Assembly: GCA_965153355.1 (NCBI GenBank)
Contig: OZ231127.1
Location: forward strand, 3,224,001 to 3,288,000
DNA length: 64,000 nt
Origin: Flaccisagitta enflata
Taxonomy: Eukaryota; Chaetognatha; Sagittoidea; Aphragmophora
Direction: 5' to 3'
The notes beneath the pieces were generated by a model, which was not told the origin of the DNA, did not search any database, and saw only the letters and a program-made list of their open reading frames with translations. This document shows, piece after piece, positions 25,640 through 37,737 of this stretch. The stretch's first letter is position 1. The number at the start of each line of letters is the position of its first letter. A program made the translations under genes and the position numbers.

Positions 25640-27330
25640 GTACTCGCTCATGCAGCAAATTACACGGACTCGTAATCAGTCTGAAATACATCGTGTTGCC
25701 ATCGCTGCTTTAAAGTTGCTGTATATGGCAGTTTGGTCTGTATGAAAAACATTAAGATTTTGAACTTTTTTGGTCTTTGCATTTAATTTCATTCAAAACT
25801 ACTCCTGCCCAATGATCAATATAGTGTAAACAAATCTGCCCCTACGTATTTGCACTAATATAGACCCATACTGGTCGATCTTACTTCATCAAATGGTTGA
25901 ATTTTAAATTCCATATTTTAAATTCCATATTTTGACATAATAACCTAATTTACATAAAGATCTGACCCTGCTAACAAATTCCAGTTGTGAATTCATAAAT
26001 GGTAAAGTATTACCTTCACAATGATGTATAGATATGTTAGATTTTTTTTATTTTGAAAATGGCTTATTTTACTCATGCTCCGCCTGGGAGAACGCGAATC
26101 ATGCCTACACTTTTTTTTTATAAGAGACTTTTTTATAAGAGACATGGTGCTGAGATTTGCCAAAATTTTAAGAACAAAATAGGAGAATGCCCAGGCTGAG
26201 ATTCAGTTTTGAAAATTTGTGGGAAATTCACCTCAAGAGTCTTATTAAAACAAATGGCTTTTTTTTTTTTTTTTTGATTTTTAAATGGCAATTATTCTAG
26301 TTTTTTATTAAAAGTTGTAGTTTTTTTTTCTAAAAAAGGCTACTTTTCTTATGATTTTTGACTGTCAAATTAGGCAAGTTATTCAATGTTCTGTAATTTT
26401 TCACTAAAAATACAAAGAATATCATTAAATAGTGTATCTATACACTATTTTGCTTTTTTTACAGATGAAAAAAAAAATTAAGAACAATTAAAGAGACATT
26501 GAGCCTCAAAACGGCAAAAATTTTTTGAGAACCCAGGCTGAGTTAAAATCTTGTTGCTTACTTATTGGAAAATAAATCTTTTGTCGTAATCTTTTCTTGT
26601 AATCTTCCTGCCGGTCTTAGAACAACGAAGGGAGTCATGCAATAAAATCTACATCTATGTCCGAACAGGCTTTTGTATGGTCCTCCCCCACCCATCATAT
26701 TGGCACTGCTTTGTAATCTTAATGCCCGTTTGAGGAAACAGACTGTTGTATTGAATCGACTTGAACAGCTGTTCCCTGGCTAAGCCCAACTCCAAAGGAG
26801 GGGCTTACAAACATTAATAAATACGTGCTATTTAGAAACGTGCTACGTAAAACAGTCTCTCCAAGCAGCAAATACTTAATTTTAAGAAAATTACAGAATA
26901 AATGCTATTAACTCTTTGATTTGACGGAAAGATCGTGAGAAAAGGAATAAGCTAGGAACCTAACTTCGAAGGACATCTGCTCAGATGGACATCCATGAAC
27001 CGAATTTGTTTCTCATCTCATCCAGATTGATCTATGTATCTAAAATTACACGATTATAAATCCAGTATAACAATCGATAGAGTTGCTGCAATATGCAAAT
27101 GAGAATAAAGACTTTCAAAAAGAAAAAAATTTTCTGTGCATATAAGCGGATTGCAATACATGTATCTTTTACATCAATCGGTTATTCGGACCGTCTGACC
27201 GTCTGGCCGACAGTATGTCTGTCCATCAATGACTTCAAAATAGATCAACGACTGTGTTTGGATTCTATATTATAAACTCACCAATCAATAACGTGGCTGT
27301 AATATGTAAATGAGATCAAAGATTCCATAC
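25640..27330. other. Intron sequence without recognisable features
   Basis: AT-rich, no long repeat array, no coding frame above noise, no element ends I recognise. It is one of the few quiet stretches in the window. Confidence 0.6.
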
Positions 27331-27338
27331 AGACTCAC

Positions 27339-27630
27339 CGATGGTGCCGTATTTCCGGTCGACGACGAGTTTGACGAGACCGGATCCGTCGACGCCCGTT
27401 TCCGACACGACTGTTCTCTTCGACGCCGCCGCGAAGCTGACGACGCCGTGGGGCTCGTCGCTGCCGCGGATCGTCAACGCCGCCGACGCCGACACGGCGT
27501 CGATTTCCGCTTGGCCGGTGAGAGTGACGCCGGAAGTGGAAACGCGCGTCAAACGGATGACGTATTCCTCGTTGACTTCCGGAATGTCGTCCGGCAAAAC
27601 GGAGAGACGCAGCGTGTGGGAAGAGACGCC
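27339..27630 (-). CDS. ADGRV1: ADGRV1-like exon 11 of window (Calx-beta end, junction, next start)
   Basis: 97 codons: LSVLPDDIPEVNEEYVIRL (acidic D-D-x-P-E-x-x-E motif), GSDEPHGVVSFAAAS junction, then GLVKLVVDRKYGTI. Acceptor CCTCAG at 27631-27632 next to a (GATT)n tract; donor GTGAGT at 27338. Phase 0 in, one base out; the join gives YGTI-G-NISVGF. The codon choice is noticeably GC-rich compared with surrounding introns. Confidence 0.85.
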
Positions 27631-27637
27631 CTGAGGG

Positions 27638-27668
<31 letters not shown>

Positions 27669-27879
27669 GGATGAATTAACGAGAGTTTTTGAGAACAAAA
27701 TGAAAGATGTAGCATGTGAAAGGAGACGCCCTGCCGGAGGAAGAGAGGCTCAAGAAGAAGTTATAATGCGTGGCGGATTGACCGATAAACTGGGTGATAG
27801 ACTTGTCGATTAAAGGATTGAATGATGGATATGTAATAATTAGGTAAATAAGGAATGAAATGGGGAAAAAATGCAAGTA

Positions 27880-28478
<599 letters not shown>

Positions 28479-28638
28479 CTCATTCATGACGAATTGGCCG
28501 TTAATTTCTTTGAATCCTGTCTGAGGATCGAACTTGTTGTCAACTGCTTCAATTTGCCAGTTGACGGTGACGACGCCGACGGTGTCACGTGACCGGAGGA
28601 CGACGATCTCCACGATGTCACCCTCGGAACCAACGTAA
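28479..28638 (-). CDS. ADGRV1: ADGRV1-like exon 10 of window (Calx-beta)
   Basis: About 53 residues: YVGSEGDIVEIVVLRSRD, then GVVTVNWQIEAVDNK, then the EINGQFVMNE strand. Acceptor TTTCAG at 28639-28640. The donor reads GTTTGT and continues into (TG)n, a weak donor embedded in a UG-repeat. One-base entry, phase 0 exit. Confidence 0.8.
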
Positions 28639-28699
28639 CTGAAATGAAATGTAGAAGTAACATAAAACATCAAACAAGGCGAGATAAGCAACCGACTAA

Positions 28700-28780
28700 T
28701 AAACAGTCGCCGACGGTGTTGAGCGACCAGATGACGACAATTTCCACGATGTCACTCTCGGAACCGACGTAGCTGGAATG
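28700..28780 (-). repeat. Decayed copy of the exon 10 acceptor and 5' edge
   Basis: On the minus strand, TTCCAG then codons for YVGSE-DIVEIVV-like sequence as at the start of exon 10, ~100 bp upstream of the real acceptor. A family-A fragment lies at about 28930-29020. Confidence 0.78.
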
Positions 28781-29261
28781 TAACAAAAGTAACATGAAAC
28801 AGATTACAGGGCTTTACTGTTAGAACGCCGAACGTAATTAATTAACAAACCCCGTAGTTCAAATAGAAAGGTTGAGGACCGGCAAATTAGGCGTAATGAA
28901 TCATTCTGTGAATACATGATCGTAACATCAACTAACCAACGGACGGACGGATGGACAGACCAACGGACGGACGGACCGACACGGCAAGGTGTAGGGTGTA
29001 GAGACTGAAAATAGTAAACGGACACGCAACTGTTCCATGTCGTTGAAATCTACCGTTGGAAAACGTCTCATTTCCGCGCGAAAATGAGTTTGATACATAT
29101 CATCACTAGTGTTTACCCGGTTTTTAGATGATTTCAAGTTTACAAAGACTGAAACATGCTTAAGGACATGACACCTGCGACAATCAGGAAATGTTGAAAA
29201 AAAAAAACAATGAAAAATCTTGAACGCAATCCCCAAAAAATGCCAAAAACTCTCCTTACTT

Positions 29262-29845
29262 TAAACCTACCATCTTAGAAATAAAAAAGTTTCCGCACAT
29301 TTACATGTATATCTTCAACTAGAATCAACAAATCATCAAAAAATCAGTGAGGTTATCAAAGCTCTTTAAATTTGCAAACAATCTATGCCAACCGCATCTT
29401 TCTAGCTCAAACCAGTAAAATTAACAAGTTATTCAACTTTGAATAAAATGTTTCAATATTGCATTTGCCATTTCCACAAAATCTTCAAATGATAACACTT
29501 TGTTTTTTTAAATCATTTTTAAACGTATCAAGCTAGATAGATGCGGTTTGCGTCGACTGCTTGCAAATTTTTCTTATGATTTATCAAGTCCTTTTGGCAC
29601 TAAAAGTATAAACCTAGCAAAATGAAACTTCAAAAAAATTGCTAGAAAAGTCAGGAACGCCATCACTCCAGAGAACTTAGAAAAACTGTTTAAACTACTT
29701 CCGAGATGAATGGTGGCAGTAATTTAGTCAGAAGGGGTTAAAATTAAGTATTAAAGGATTTGCAATTGAATTGGGTTCATCTATATGTCAATAAAAGAAC
29801 TAATGTTACAGGTGGAAACTTTTTTATTTCTAAGATAGTACAGAT
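29262..29845. mobile_element. Large diverged foldback element
   Basis: CATCTTAGAAATAAAAAAGT at about 29272 is inverted near 29823. AATCTATGCCAACCGCATCT near 29381 is inverted near 29535. Centre around 29470, arms about 250 bp, non-coding. Confidence 0.6.
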
Positions 29846-30173
29846 GAGGGTCTCCATTTATTTCCGTATGCGTCCTTCATACATATATGATAGAGGACAC
29901 TTAATACTATACAGTATAGTATACACGGCGATTACTGGCATTATAAGCGTCCCATTATATACGTCCCCATGAAAGTGTGAGTAAGAGATGCGTCGGGATT
30001 GGATTGGAGTTGAGTTAATGGTAATTCAGAATTACCATAGACTAAGTTAGCGAGGGAAAGTGAAACTTTTGAGTCCGTTTTTCATAGTGGAGTTAGCGTA
30101 TGACGCAGCATGTAAATATTTGTCAGTGAAATAGATCTGACTGCGTTTTGATTTGTATGTTTTTATACAAAGG

Positions 30174-30434
30174 GCGTGTTTCTAGTGAAGATGAAAAACG
30201 CGTTTTTTCCCGTGAAACGCATTAACAGCATGAACACATTTTCAAGAATTTCAACTGTCCCATAAAGGAGTGAGCAAAGTGAGTGAGCGAGCTTGTGAGC
30301 GGAGTAAGCAAGCTAAGCGAGCTTAGCGAAGTGGAGCGCTGTGAGCAAGTGAGCGGAGTGAGCGGTGCGAGCGAACGAATGTAGCGAGCGACCAAGTGGC
30401 CCGTTCAAAATGCGATCGTTTCTGACTAGAAACG
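30174..30434 (+). mobile_element. Small TIR element (GGGCGTGTTTCTAGT family), copy 1
   Basis: Ends GGGCGTGTTTCTAGT and ACTAGAAACGCCCC. Interior of GTGAGCGAGC-like repeats. Same family as 59678-59920. Flanks (30020-30170) match 54990-55110 in inverted orientation. Confidence 0.65.
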
Positions 30435-30685
30435 CCCCCAAAGTAGCCATAAAGCTGCTGAACACAAATCATAAACAAGCAACAACATTTAGGCAGCCGC
30501 CTATCGCCGATTCCTGTTTTTCTTGCTGAAAAAGCAGGATTGGAACCCATGAAAATCTTCGCTTTCCCTGTCTACCATAGATCCAATGTCACTACTGATT
30601 TCGTGACCATCGTTCAGGATCGATGATCGATGAAAAAATATTTCATTGTGACCAGAAAGGGAAGAAGCGATGAGATTATATAACA

Positions 30686-31022
30686 AGTGACGCGGGGTCA
30701 GAATATCGTTGCGGACGGGTGGGAAGGGGCGGCCAACCCTCATCCACACCCAACGCCCGACCCGACCCAGCAGTAATGCAACAAGCCAGGCGGGCCACTA
30801 GATGCGTCATCTGCGTGATATTAGAAGAGGCGTAACTGACCGACGGACGGACAGGCCAACAGACAGATGGACCAAAGGACGGACCAGCAGACTGATGGAC
30901 GGACAGACAGAACCTCTTATAGAGATGCGATGACGCATCTAAAAAACGCTCGCAATACAGAAATGTTACGTACGTACGGACCGATATGGCAAGGTGTATA
31001 GACGCAAGTCCGCGACAAAAAA
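30686..31022 (+). mobile_element. Composite of three hairpin-element fragments
   Basis: A GTGAC/GTCAC-type 5' part (30686-30770), then a GATGCGTCATC-subfamily body ending AGATGCGATGACGCATCT (about 30800-30945), then a family-A tail ending near 31018. Confidence 0.65.
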
Positions 31023-31769
31023 TCATTGATATATCGCGATATCATCGTGATTTGCTGTTTGATCAGTTTCGATCACCTGCTCTTCAGTATTACGAAAAAG
31101 ATAAGGTACCTTCCCCTTCCTCCTCTTTCTTTCCTCCTTAAGGCAGTTTCGCCTATAAACTGGGCCGGCAAAAATTAAGTGCGTGAACATTGAAAAAAAA
31201 TAACATAATTTAATGATAGTTGCATCTATCAGCTTGAAATTTTGGTTGAAGGCTCAGAATTTGATACTCTTTCAAGTCATACTGAAAAAATCACTTTGTC
31301 TTAAACTGTGTTTAATTATAAGATTTTTTTATGAAAAACAGCATGATATAGTGTGACAAAAAAATCAATATTTCTAGTTGGAAATGACACGAAGGTTTGA
31401 AATTTGGCATGTAACCTGGGTTATGTCTTTACAAAACTGGGGAAAAAAAGAAATTTTCCATCATATTTGAAAGAATGTTTTTTTTGTGTTTAGCATATTA
31501 TTATTTCGAGATTGAATATTTCATCATTTTTGACAAATAAACTATGAGCAAACTTTTTCCATAGTAAATGACCACCAATCACCATGAAATTTTTGGTGTA
31601 TCTTTAGGGATAGTAATGGTAAAGAAATGACCCATAGTTGGATGGGCTTGACTTTTTTTGGTGTCTTTATTATAGTAGATATGAAGTGTAACGCAAGTGT
31701 AACGGGGGAAATAGGCTTATTTGGCTCTACTTTTGGCCACCTTAACTATCAAAATCTTGATTATGAAGC

Positions 31770-32118
31770 ATACTACTCGACTCAATAAACAAAGCCGCAC
31801 TTTTAAATGACAAATTGTCATACTAAATTTCCAAAAAACTAATTATAATCTTAGACCATTAGAAAGCTCTTGGAAAGATCTTTCATTTGGCGCCAATCTG
31901 GTATTGCTATCTTTTTTTGTTTAGAAATGGTATCAGTTTGAGTAAAAACATTGCCTATTTCAGTTTCGCAATCCCTATGAAAATAATGCGTTTTAACAAA
32001 ATAGTGCTTTTCTTTGCAAAAATCTTTCAAATAACTCTGACAAAAAAATTTTCAAATAATTTTCTTTTCTTATACATAAACTCAAAATAGGGTGCGGCTT
32101 TTTTGAGTCGAGTAGTAT
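31770..32118. mobile_element. MITE-like element with ATACTACTCGACTCAA ends
   Basis: A 16-bp perfect TIR (31770-31785 and 32103-32118) plus a second inverted pair (AGCCGCAC / GTGCGGCT). About 349 bp, AT-rich, non-coding. 31030-31765 to its left shows nothing I recognise. Confidence 0.7.
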
Positions 32119-32379
32119 ATGTTGGGCACTTGGTCCCAGGGGATGTCTCAGAACAGCTATCATCATCGACAAATTGATTGGTGTCTTTTTGCCTACCAAA
32201 TCATGTTTTTCAGCTGGCCCACTTTAAAGGAGAAATTGCCTTTAGTTCCTCGTCCTTGTTTCAGGGAATACTCACTCGAAAATACTCCGTTACGCTCTCG
32301 CTCTCTGTCTCTGTCTCTGTCTCTGTTACTCTGTCTCTGTTTCTCTGATCGAATGCGCACTCTTTCTACCAATCACGTT

Positions 32380-32495
32380 TTAGATGCGTCATCGCATCTC
32401 TATAAGAGGGAATGTCCGTCCGTCCGTCCGTTACGCCTCTTCTGTTATCACGCAGATGACGCATCGAGTTGCCCCCCTGGGCTTGTTTCATAGCA
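32380..32495 (-). mobile_element. Foldback hairpin element, GATGCGTCATC subfamily, reverse
   Basis: AGATGCGTCATCGCATCTCT hairpin, (GTCC)n, then CACGCAGATGACGCATCGAG. GATGCGTCATC and its inverse bound the element. Related copies at 16780-16905 and 30800-30945. Confidence 0.7.
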
Positions 32496-32605
32496 AGCTA
32501 GCGCAAAAACTACTAAGCAGCTGAAGCGCTTAAGAAGGAAGTTCGCGGAAATGAACGATAATCTAAACCCATTTCTGTGTAAAAAAAACAGTTACCTTAC
32601 TACAG

Positions 32606-32840
32606 TAACAAGTGACGCGGGGTCACAATATTGTTGCAGACGGGTGGGCAGGGGCGTCTAACCCCTATCCCTACCCCAACCCCCAACCCTCACTCAAACA
32701 TACACAAAAGGTATTTAAAACGCTTGTTTCTCCACTTTTCGACTCGATGACCCAGGAGCGACAGACCAACGGACCAATGTACCAATGGATAAACCGACAG
32801 ACGGACAAAGCCTCGTATAGAGTTGCGTCTAGCAACTAAC
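32606..32840 (+). mobile_element. Foldback hairpin element, GTTGCGGAC subfamily with GTGAC hairpin
   Basis: Starts AACAAGTGACGCGGGGTCAC; ends TATAGAGTTGCGTCTAGCAACT (stem GTTGC/GCAAC). Confidence 0.7.
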
Positions 32841-33000
32841 AAGGCCGGATACACGGCCACCAGTTGCGGACAGGTGGGCAGGGGCTGAAATGCCCGTTTT
32901 CACACTTTTCGACTCGTGGTCACGGACGGACCGACCGACGGACGGACCGACGGACGGACGGACAAAGGCTCCTATAGAGTTGCGTGTCCGCAACTAAAAA
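32838..33000 (+). mobile_element. Foldback hairpin element, GTTGCGGAC subfamily with GGCCG hairpin
   Basis: Directly abuts the preceding element. Starts AACAAGGCCGGATACACGGCC and ends AGAGTTGCGTGTCCGCAACT plus A-run, about 140 bp before the Xkr start codon. Confidence 0.7.
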
Positions 33001-33138
33001 CCGTAGCCACTGCAACTCGGAAATTTCACCTGTTCTTGTCTTGACGTCTTCTCTACAAGCATCTTGAAAATTGGGAGCATCTTGTATTAAAACGGCAACC
33101 AAGAAAATTAACTTCTTGACTGTTGGCAAACTTGAAAC

Positions 33139-34246
33139 ATGGCGGGTTTTTGTTCGGATCTTCGCCAAGCATTCATCATTTTGGGCAAAGGAATATTTTC
33201 TTGGCCTCCTCGCTTCATTCTCGTCACGACCTTTTTCTACTACTTGGATATTCTATCGGATGTCGCTTTGGGTGTTCGATATCTCGTCAACGGAGACTTT
33301 TGGTGGGGGATAGCGACTCTCGGTTTTGTCGCTGCGCCGCTAATTTTAACTTTATTTTTGTCGGTGCTTATGTGCTTACGCTTATGTAGCACTGCAAGAA
33401 AACCCTTCGGTTTACACCGCTGTGTCAGCCCGTGTTTCGCTGTACTTGGTTTGTCTCCAATTGCGAGTCAAGTGGACGCGGAAAATTTGGCCGCAAATGG
33501 GGAAACGGATCTCTCGGGTCCTAAAACGGCTTCTTCTTGCGCTTTTATGTACGAGATGTTTTTTGAGGCCATCCCCCAATTGACACTGCAATTGTACATC
33601 ATCGGTAAGACCAATACCATTGATTGGCTCACCCTTCTCTCCATTGGTTCCTCCTTGTTGACCATTTCATTTTCTGGCGTCAACCATCTAGTCTTTGTTT
33701 TCATGCTTCGTGATCACAAAAAGCCCCGTTTGACCAACACTTGGCCGCGACGGTTCGTTGTTACGCTCATTTTCATGGTTTGGATGTTTCTGCAAGTTGC
33801 CACAGTCGCACCATCAACAGCCTTTCGAGGCTCCCTTGGAGGATTGACATCCGCGGCATTGAATACAAGTTATGAAGCAAGCAAAGATAAAGGATTTGGG
33901 TTCAGTTTTTTCGGAGTCGTAGTCCTCGGGGCGTTTTCTTTCTTTGGGCTGATCTTGCTTTGTATGAACAATACGGTACTCAAGGTCATTACTCCAATGA
34001 TCATTTTGCTGTTCCATCTATTCGTTGCTTCCGTCTCCTTATACCTCTCTACGAGTTGGTTCCTTGATCTTGCTCCTTTCCTATCTTTGCCTTCTCCTTC
34101 CTCCATTCCGTCTTTCGTCTGGCCTGATACTCATCCTTTCATTCAAGAATGGGTCCTCAACAGCAGCTATTTTCCTGTGCCTTACAACGTTAGTGACATC
34201 AATATCACAACCGCGTCTTTGAACCTCTGCAACATCACATTAGACG
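33139..34246 (+). CDS. Xkr-like gene exon 1 (start codon, most membrane segments)
   Basis: 369 codons from ATG (MAGFCSDLRQ). Hydrophobic segments at about residues 22-45, 50-78, 132-158, 164-192, 203-225, 250-277 and 280-308. Family-like motifs include YYLDILSDVALG, YLVNGDFWWG and FEAIPQLTLQLY, where the Asp near the first helix and E-x-I-P-Q-L are hallmarks of Xkr proteins. A loop of ~65 residues with N-x-S/T sites (NSS, NVS, NIT) follows the seventh segment. Donor GTGAGA after 34246. The first ATG of the frame is used; no upstream exon is evident. Confidence 0.85.
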
Positions 34247-34299
34247 GTGAGAATATTCAACATCATACCATTCTATTCCGTCGTCATCAGTCAATGCAA

Positions 34300-34337
34300 C
34301 GTCGTCATCATCATGATCATAAACCATCATCATCATT

Positions 34338-34372
<35 letters not shown>

Positions 34373-34571
34373 TATCATGAACCATCATCATCATCATCAT
34401 CATCATCATCCTCAACATCATCGTCATCATCATCATCATCATCATCATCGTCGTCGTCGTCGTCGTCGTCGTCATCATCATCATCATTGTCAACATCATC
34501 ATCGTCACCATCAACATCATCATCATCATAAATTCATCGTCGTCATCATCATAAATTCATCGTTGTCATCG

Positions 34572-34643
<72 letters not shown>

Positions 34644-34645
34644 TC
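34300..34645. repeat. (CAT)n/(CGT)n microsatellite in Xkr intron 1
   Basis: Fills most of the 465-bp intron. His- and Ser-rich open frames here are artefacts of readthrough. Confidence 0.95.
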
Positions 34646-34711
34646 GAAATTATTCTTTTAAATCAAAATCTTAGACACCGTTGACCTTGTCAATTTTTTT
34701 CCTCTACGCAG

Positions 34712-34925
34712 GATCAATCTGCATAACCGATTACGCAGAAGCAATTTATCTCTTCATCACTCGAGGCAGCATCATCTTGCTAGTCTACGGCACTTTGTTG
34801 TTTTCCTTTTGGCCGTTCATCGACAAGAAATTCTTCCCGTATGACGATGAGCAGAAAAAGGCCATCGATGGCCCGATTGAACATTTCGTTGAATGGGCAA
34901 AACCTTGTCACGAACCCGTTTTCAG
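34712..34925 (+). CDS. Xkr-like gene exon 2 (last membrane segment)
   Basis: About 71 residues: SICITDYAEAIYLF, then a hydrophobic segment through LLFSFWPFID, then a charged cytosolic stretch YDDEQKKAIDG and HEPVFR. Acceptor TACGCAG, donor GTATGT. Phases 2-in and 2-out match the neighbours. Confidence 0.82.
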
Positions 34926-35006
34926 GTATGTTTTTACGCAAAAGGTCACGTCCGTCGATCCCGCACGCTTATCTTCCTATTACACATATTGATCCTGGTT
35001 TTAAAA

Positions 35007-35225
35007 CAAGTGACGCGGGGTCACAATATCTCTGTTGACGGGTGGGCTGGGGCATCCAACCCCCATCCTCACCCCATGCCCTCCCCCAATACATATACCC
35101 AAAAAAGCATCTAAAACGCTCGTTTTCCCACTTTTCAACTCATGCGTTACGGAGTGACGGATCGACGGACAGACCAACGGGCGGACAAAGCCTCTTATAG
35201 AGTTGCGTGTCCGCTACTATAAATG
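35007..35225 (+). mobile_element. Foldback hairpin element, GTTGCGGAC subfamily, in Xkr intron 2
   Basis: Starts AACAAGTGACGCGGGGTCAC (GTGAC/GTCAC hairpin). CCCCATCC-rich middle, (GACGG)n. Ends CTCTTATAGAGTTGCGTGTC-CGCTACT with one mismatch in the final stem. Confidence 0.72.
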
Positions 35226-35315
35226 ACAAGATCACAACAGGTTTACCTAGGAAGTAATCACTGAATTGTAAAGCCGCATGCGAATCCTTTTTTCCCTATT
35301 GTTTTTTTTTTTCAG

Positions 35316-35535
35316 CGCTCTCAAACGTGTGAAAGCACAAACCTCATCCGCATGCCGTAGAACATTCACTCTCTGCAAGAAATGTTGTTTCTGGTGTCCA
35401 TGCAAAAAAGGCGTGAAAGATAGAGACATCGAAATGGGAGAGACTGGAGAGAAAAGGAATATGGAGAGTGGCTACAGCGACGCGGAAGCTAGCAACTGCG
35501 ACGGCGAAAATGGTGTCCCTGCTAAAATGCAACAG
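35316..35535 (+). CDS. Xkr-like gene exon 3 (cysteine-rich cytosolic segment); alternative stop at 35574
   Basis: 73 codons. CRRTFTLCKKCCFWCPCKKG is a dense cysteine cluster after the last helix, possibly palmitoylated or metal-binding (inference). An acidic stretch follows. The acceptor has an 11-T tract. Splicing at CAG/GTTGGC after 35535 gives phase 0 into the tail exons; reading on adds 12 residues and a TGA. Confidence 0.72.
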
Positions 35536-35599
35536 GTTGGCATCCACAATTTGAAACGACAGCGGTGCAGTTGATGAGGCGAATACAAATGTTTTTATT

Positions 35600-35812
35600 T
35601 AGTCGTGTGCTGCGCGACTTCACACCCCGCTTTGTCCGTCCATCCGTCCGTCCGTTGGTTGTTCGGTCAGTCCCCTTTTTACTTTTTCGGTATTTATGAG
35701 CTTTTTGAGCTCACTGCTGCTGCCCAAATGCCCAAATTACTTTCTCCACTGCCCCTGCCTACCCGCACGCGACTGGGGTAGCCGTGTATCTGACCTTGTT
35801 TTTTGTAACAGC
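35600..35812 (-). mobile_element. Family-A hairpin element ending at the acceptor of Xkr exon 4a
   Basis: Reverse copy running from TAGTCGTGTGCTGCGCGACT to GCCGTGTATCTGACCTTGTT. Its last bases are followed at once by the T-run and CAGCAG acceptor of exon 4a. The right half of the same element precedes exons 4b and 4c. Confidence 0.65.
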
Positions 35813-35814
35813 AG

Positions 35815-35907
35815 GCAAACGTCTGCGAAATTTCTAGCGCAGTCAACGTCAATGAGGCGGAGGAAGATCTAGCTGATGAAGATGACATCACTACTGCGCT
35901 GATACAT
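35815..35907 (+). CDS. Xkr-like gene exon 4a (31-residue cassette)
   Basis: 93 nt, phase 0-0. Encodes ANVCEISSAVNVNEAEED, then LADEDDITTALIH. Acceptor CAG, donor GTAAGC. A symmetric exon, so including or skipping it keeps the frame. Confidence 0.68.
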
Positions 35908-36164
35908 GTAAGCGTTTGCAAATGTATGGTACACAGCCGCCCAGAGCTTGACGCTAGTTGACCTAAAATCAGCACTAACTCGGATGGTTTCAGGACTAGG
36001 GTAGATACAAACATTCGCTCATCTTCGTCTGTCCGTCCATCCGTTGGTTGGTCGGTCAGACCCCTTTTTGGGCAGCGCAGCGGCCCCGAAGGGGCTGATG
36101 ACCTATGCTTTCACACTTGGGGGAAATTTCTTCTCCTTCTTCTCCTCCTTCTTCTCCGTCCACC

Positions 36165-36730
36165 CCCTCGAAGCCCAAATTCTAGCCTTGAGGCTCAAAT
36201 TCCAGCCTTGAGACCCAAATTCTAGCCTCAAGGCCCAAATTCTAACCTCGAGGCCCAAATTCTAGCCTTGAGGCCCAAATTCAAGCCTTGAGGCCCAAAT
36301 TCTAGCCTTAAGGCCCAAATTCTAGCCTTGAGGCCCAAATTCTAGCCTGGAGGCCCAAATTCTAGTTTCGAGGCACAAAATCTGGCCTCAAGGCCCAAAT
36401 TCTCCCCTGGAGGCTGAAATTCTCGCCTCAAAGCCCAAATTTTAGCCTCCAGGCTCAATTTCTAGCCCTGAGACCTAATTTCTAGCCTCTAGGCTCTTTT
36501 TCGAGCCTCAAGGCCCAATTTCTAGCGTCAAGGCCCATCTCTAGCCTCAAGGCTCACATCGTAGCCTTGAGGCTCTCATCCCAGTTTCAGCCTTGAGGCT
36601 TAGATAACAGCTTGGAGGCTCAAATCACAGCCTTGAGGCTCTAATCATAACCTTGTGGCTCAAATCACAGCTCAAGGCTCAAATCACACCCTAAAGACAA
36701 ATGTTATGGCCTCGATGCTCAAAACTTACT
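36165..36730. repeat. 20-bp minisatellite (CTTGAGGCCCAAATTCTAGC) in Xkr intron after 4a, with family-C ends
   Basis: About 28 degenerate units between GGGCAGCGCAGCGGCCCCG (about 36070) and GGCCGCTGCCCC (about 36760), so this is the expanded interior of a family-C TIR element. The same array recurs at 37300-37735 and its right part at 38325-38560. Confidence 0.85.
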
Positions 36731-36956
36731 AAGCATAGGTCATTGGCCCCTTCAAGGCCGCTGCCCCTCTCACCATCACACATCCACAGACACTCATGTA
36801 GGGGCAACGGGTAACGCTTTTGCGACTATTACTTTTTTGGCGTTTATGAGCTTCTTGAGCTGACTGCTGCTGCCAAAATGACTTTCTCCACTGCCCCTGC
36901 CCACCCGCACACGACTGGGGAAGCTGTGTATCTGGCCTTGTTTTTTGTAACGGCAG

Positions 36957-37049
36957 GGAAACATCTGCGAAATTTCCAGCACAGTCAACGTCAATGAGGC
37001 GGAGGAAGATCTAGCTGATGAAGATGACATCACTACTGCGCTGATACAT
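36957..37049 (+). CDS. Xkr-like gene exon 4b (31-residue cassette)
   Basis: 93 nt, phase 0-0, nearly identical to exon 4a over both exon and flanking intron. Encodes GNICEISSTVNVNEAEED, then LADEDDITTALIH. Donor GTAAGC. The repeat unit from 4a to 4b is 1,142 bp and includes a 'CCTTGAGGCCCAAATTCTAG' minisatellite. Confidence 0.68.
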
Positions 37050-37737
37050 GTAAGCGTTTGCAAATGTATGGTACACAGCCGCCCAGAGCTTGACGCTAGT
37101 TGACCTAAAATCAGCACTAACTTGGATGGTTTCAGGATTAGGGTAGATATAAACCTTCACTTGTCTTCGTCTGTCCGTCCATCCGTTGCTTGGTTGGTCA
37201 GTCCCCTTTTTGGGCAGCGGCCCCAAAGGGGCTGATGACCTATGATTTCACACATGGGGAAAATTTCTTCTTCTTCTCCTCCTTCTTCTCCGTCCACCCC
37301 CCTTGAGGCCCAAATTCTAGCCTTGAGGCTCAAATTCTAGCCTTGAGGCTCAGATTCTAGCCTTGAGGCCCAAATTCTAGCCTTGAGGCCCAAATTCAAG
37401 CCTTGAGGCCCAAATTCTAGCCTTGAGGCCCAAATTCTAGCCTCGAGGCCCAAATTCAAGCCTCGAGGCCCAAATTCTAGCCTCAAGGCCCAAATTCTAG
37501 CCTCAAGGCCCAAATTCTAGCCTCAAGGCCCAAATTCTAGCCTCAAGACCAAAATTCTCGCCTCAAGGCCCAAATTCTCGCCTCAAGGCGCAAATTCTCG
37601 CCTCAAGGCCCAAATTCTTGCCTGGAGGCTGAAATTCTAGCATTTAGGACCAAATTTTAGCCTCCAGGCCCAATTTCTAGCCCTGAGACCTAATTTCTGG
37701 CCTCTAGGCTCTTTTTCGAGCCTCAAGGCCCAATTTT

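Noticed and set aside
36165-37735. Centromeric or telomeric satellite
   Set aside because: The 20-bp units are confined to interiors of TIR elements and do not match a telomere motif.
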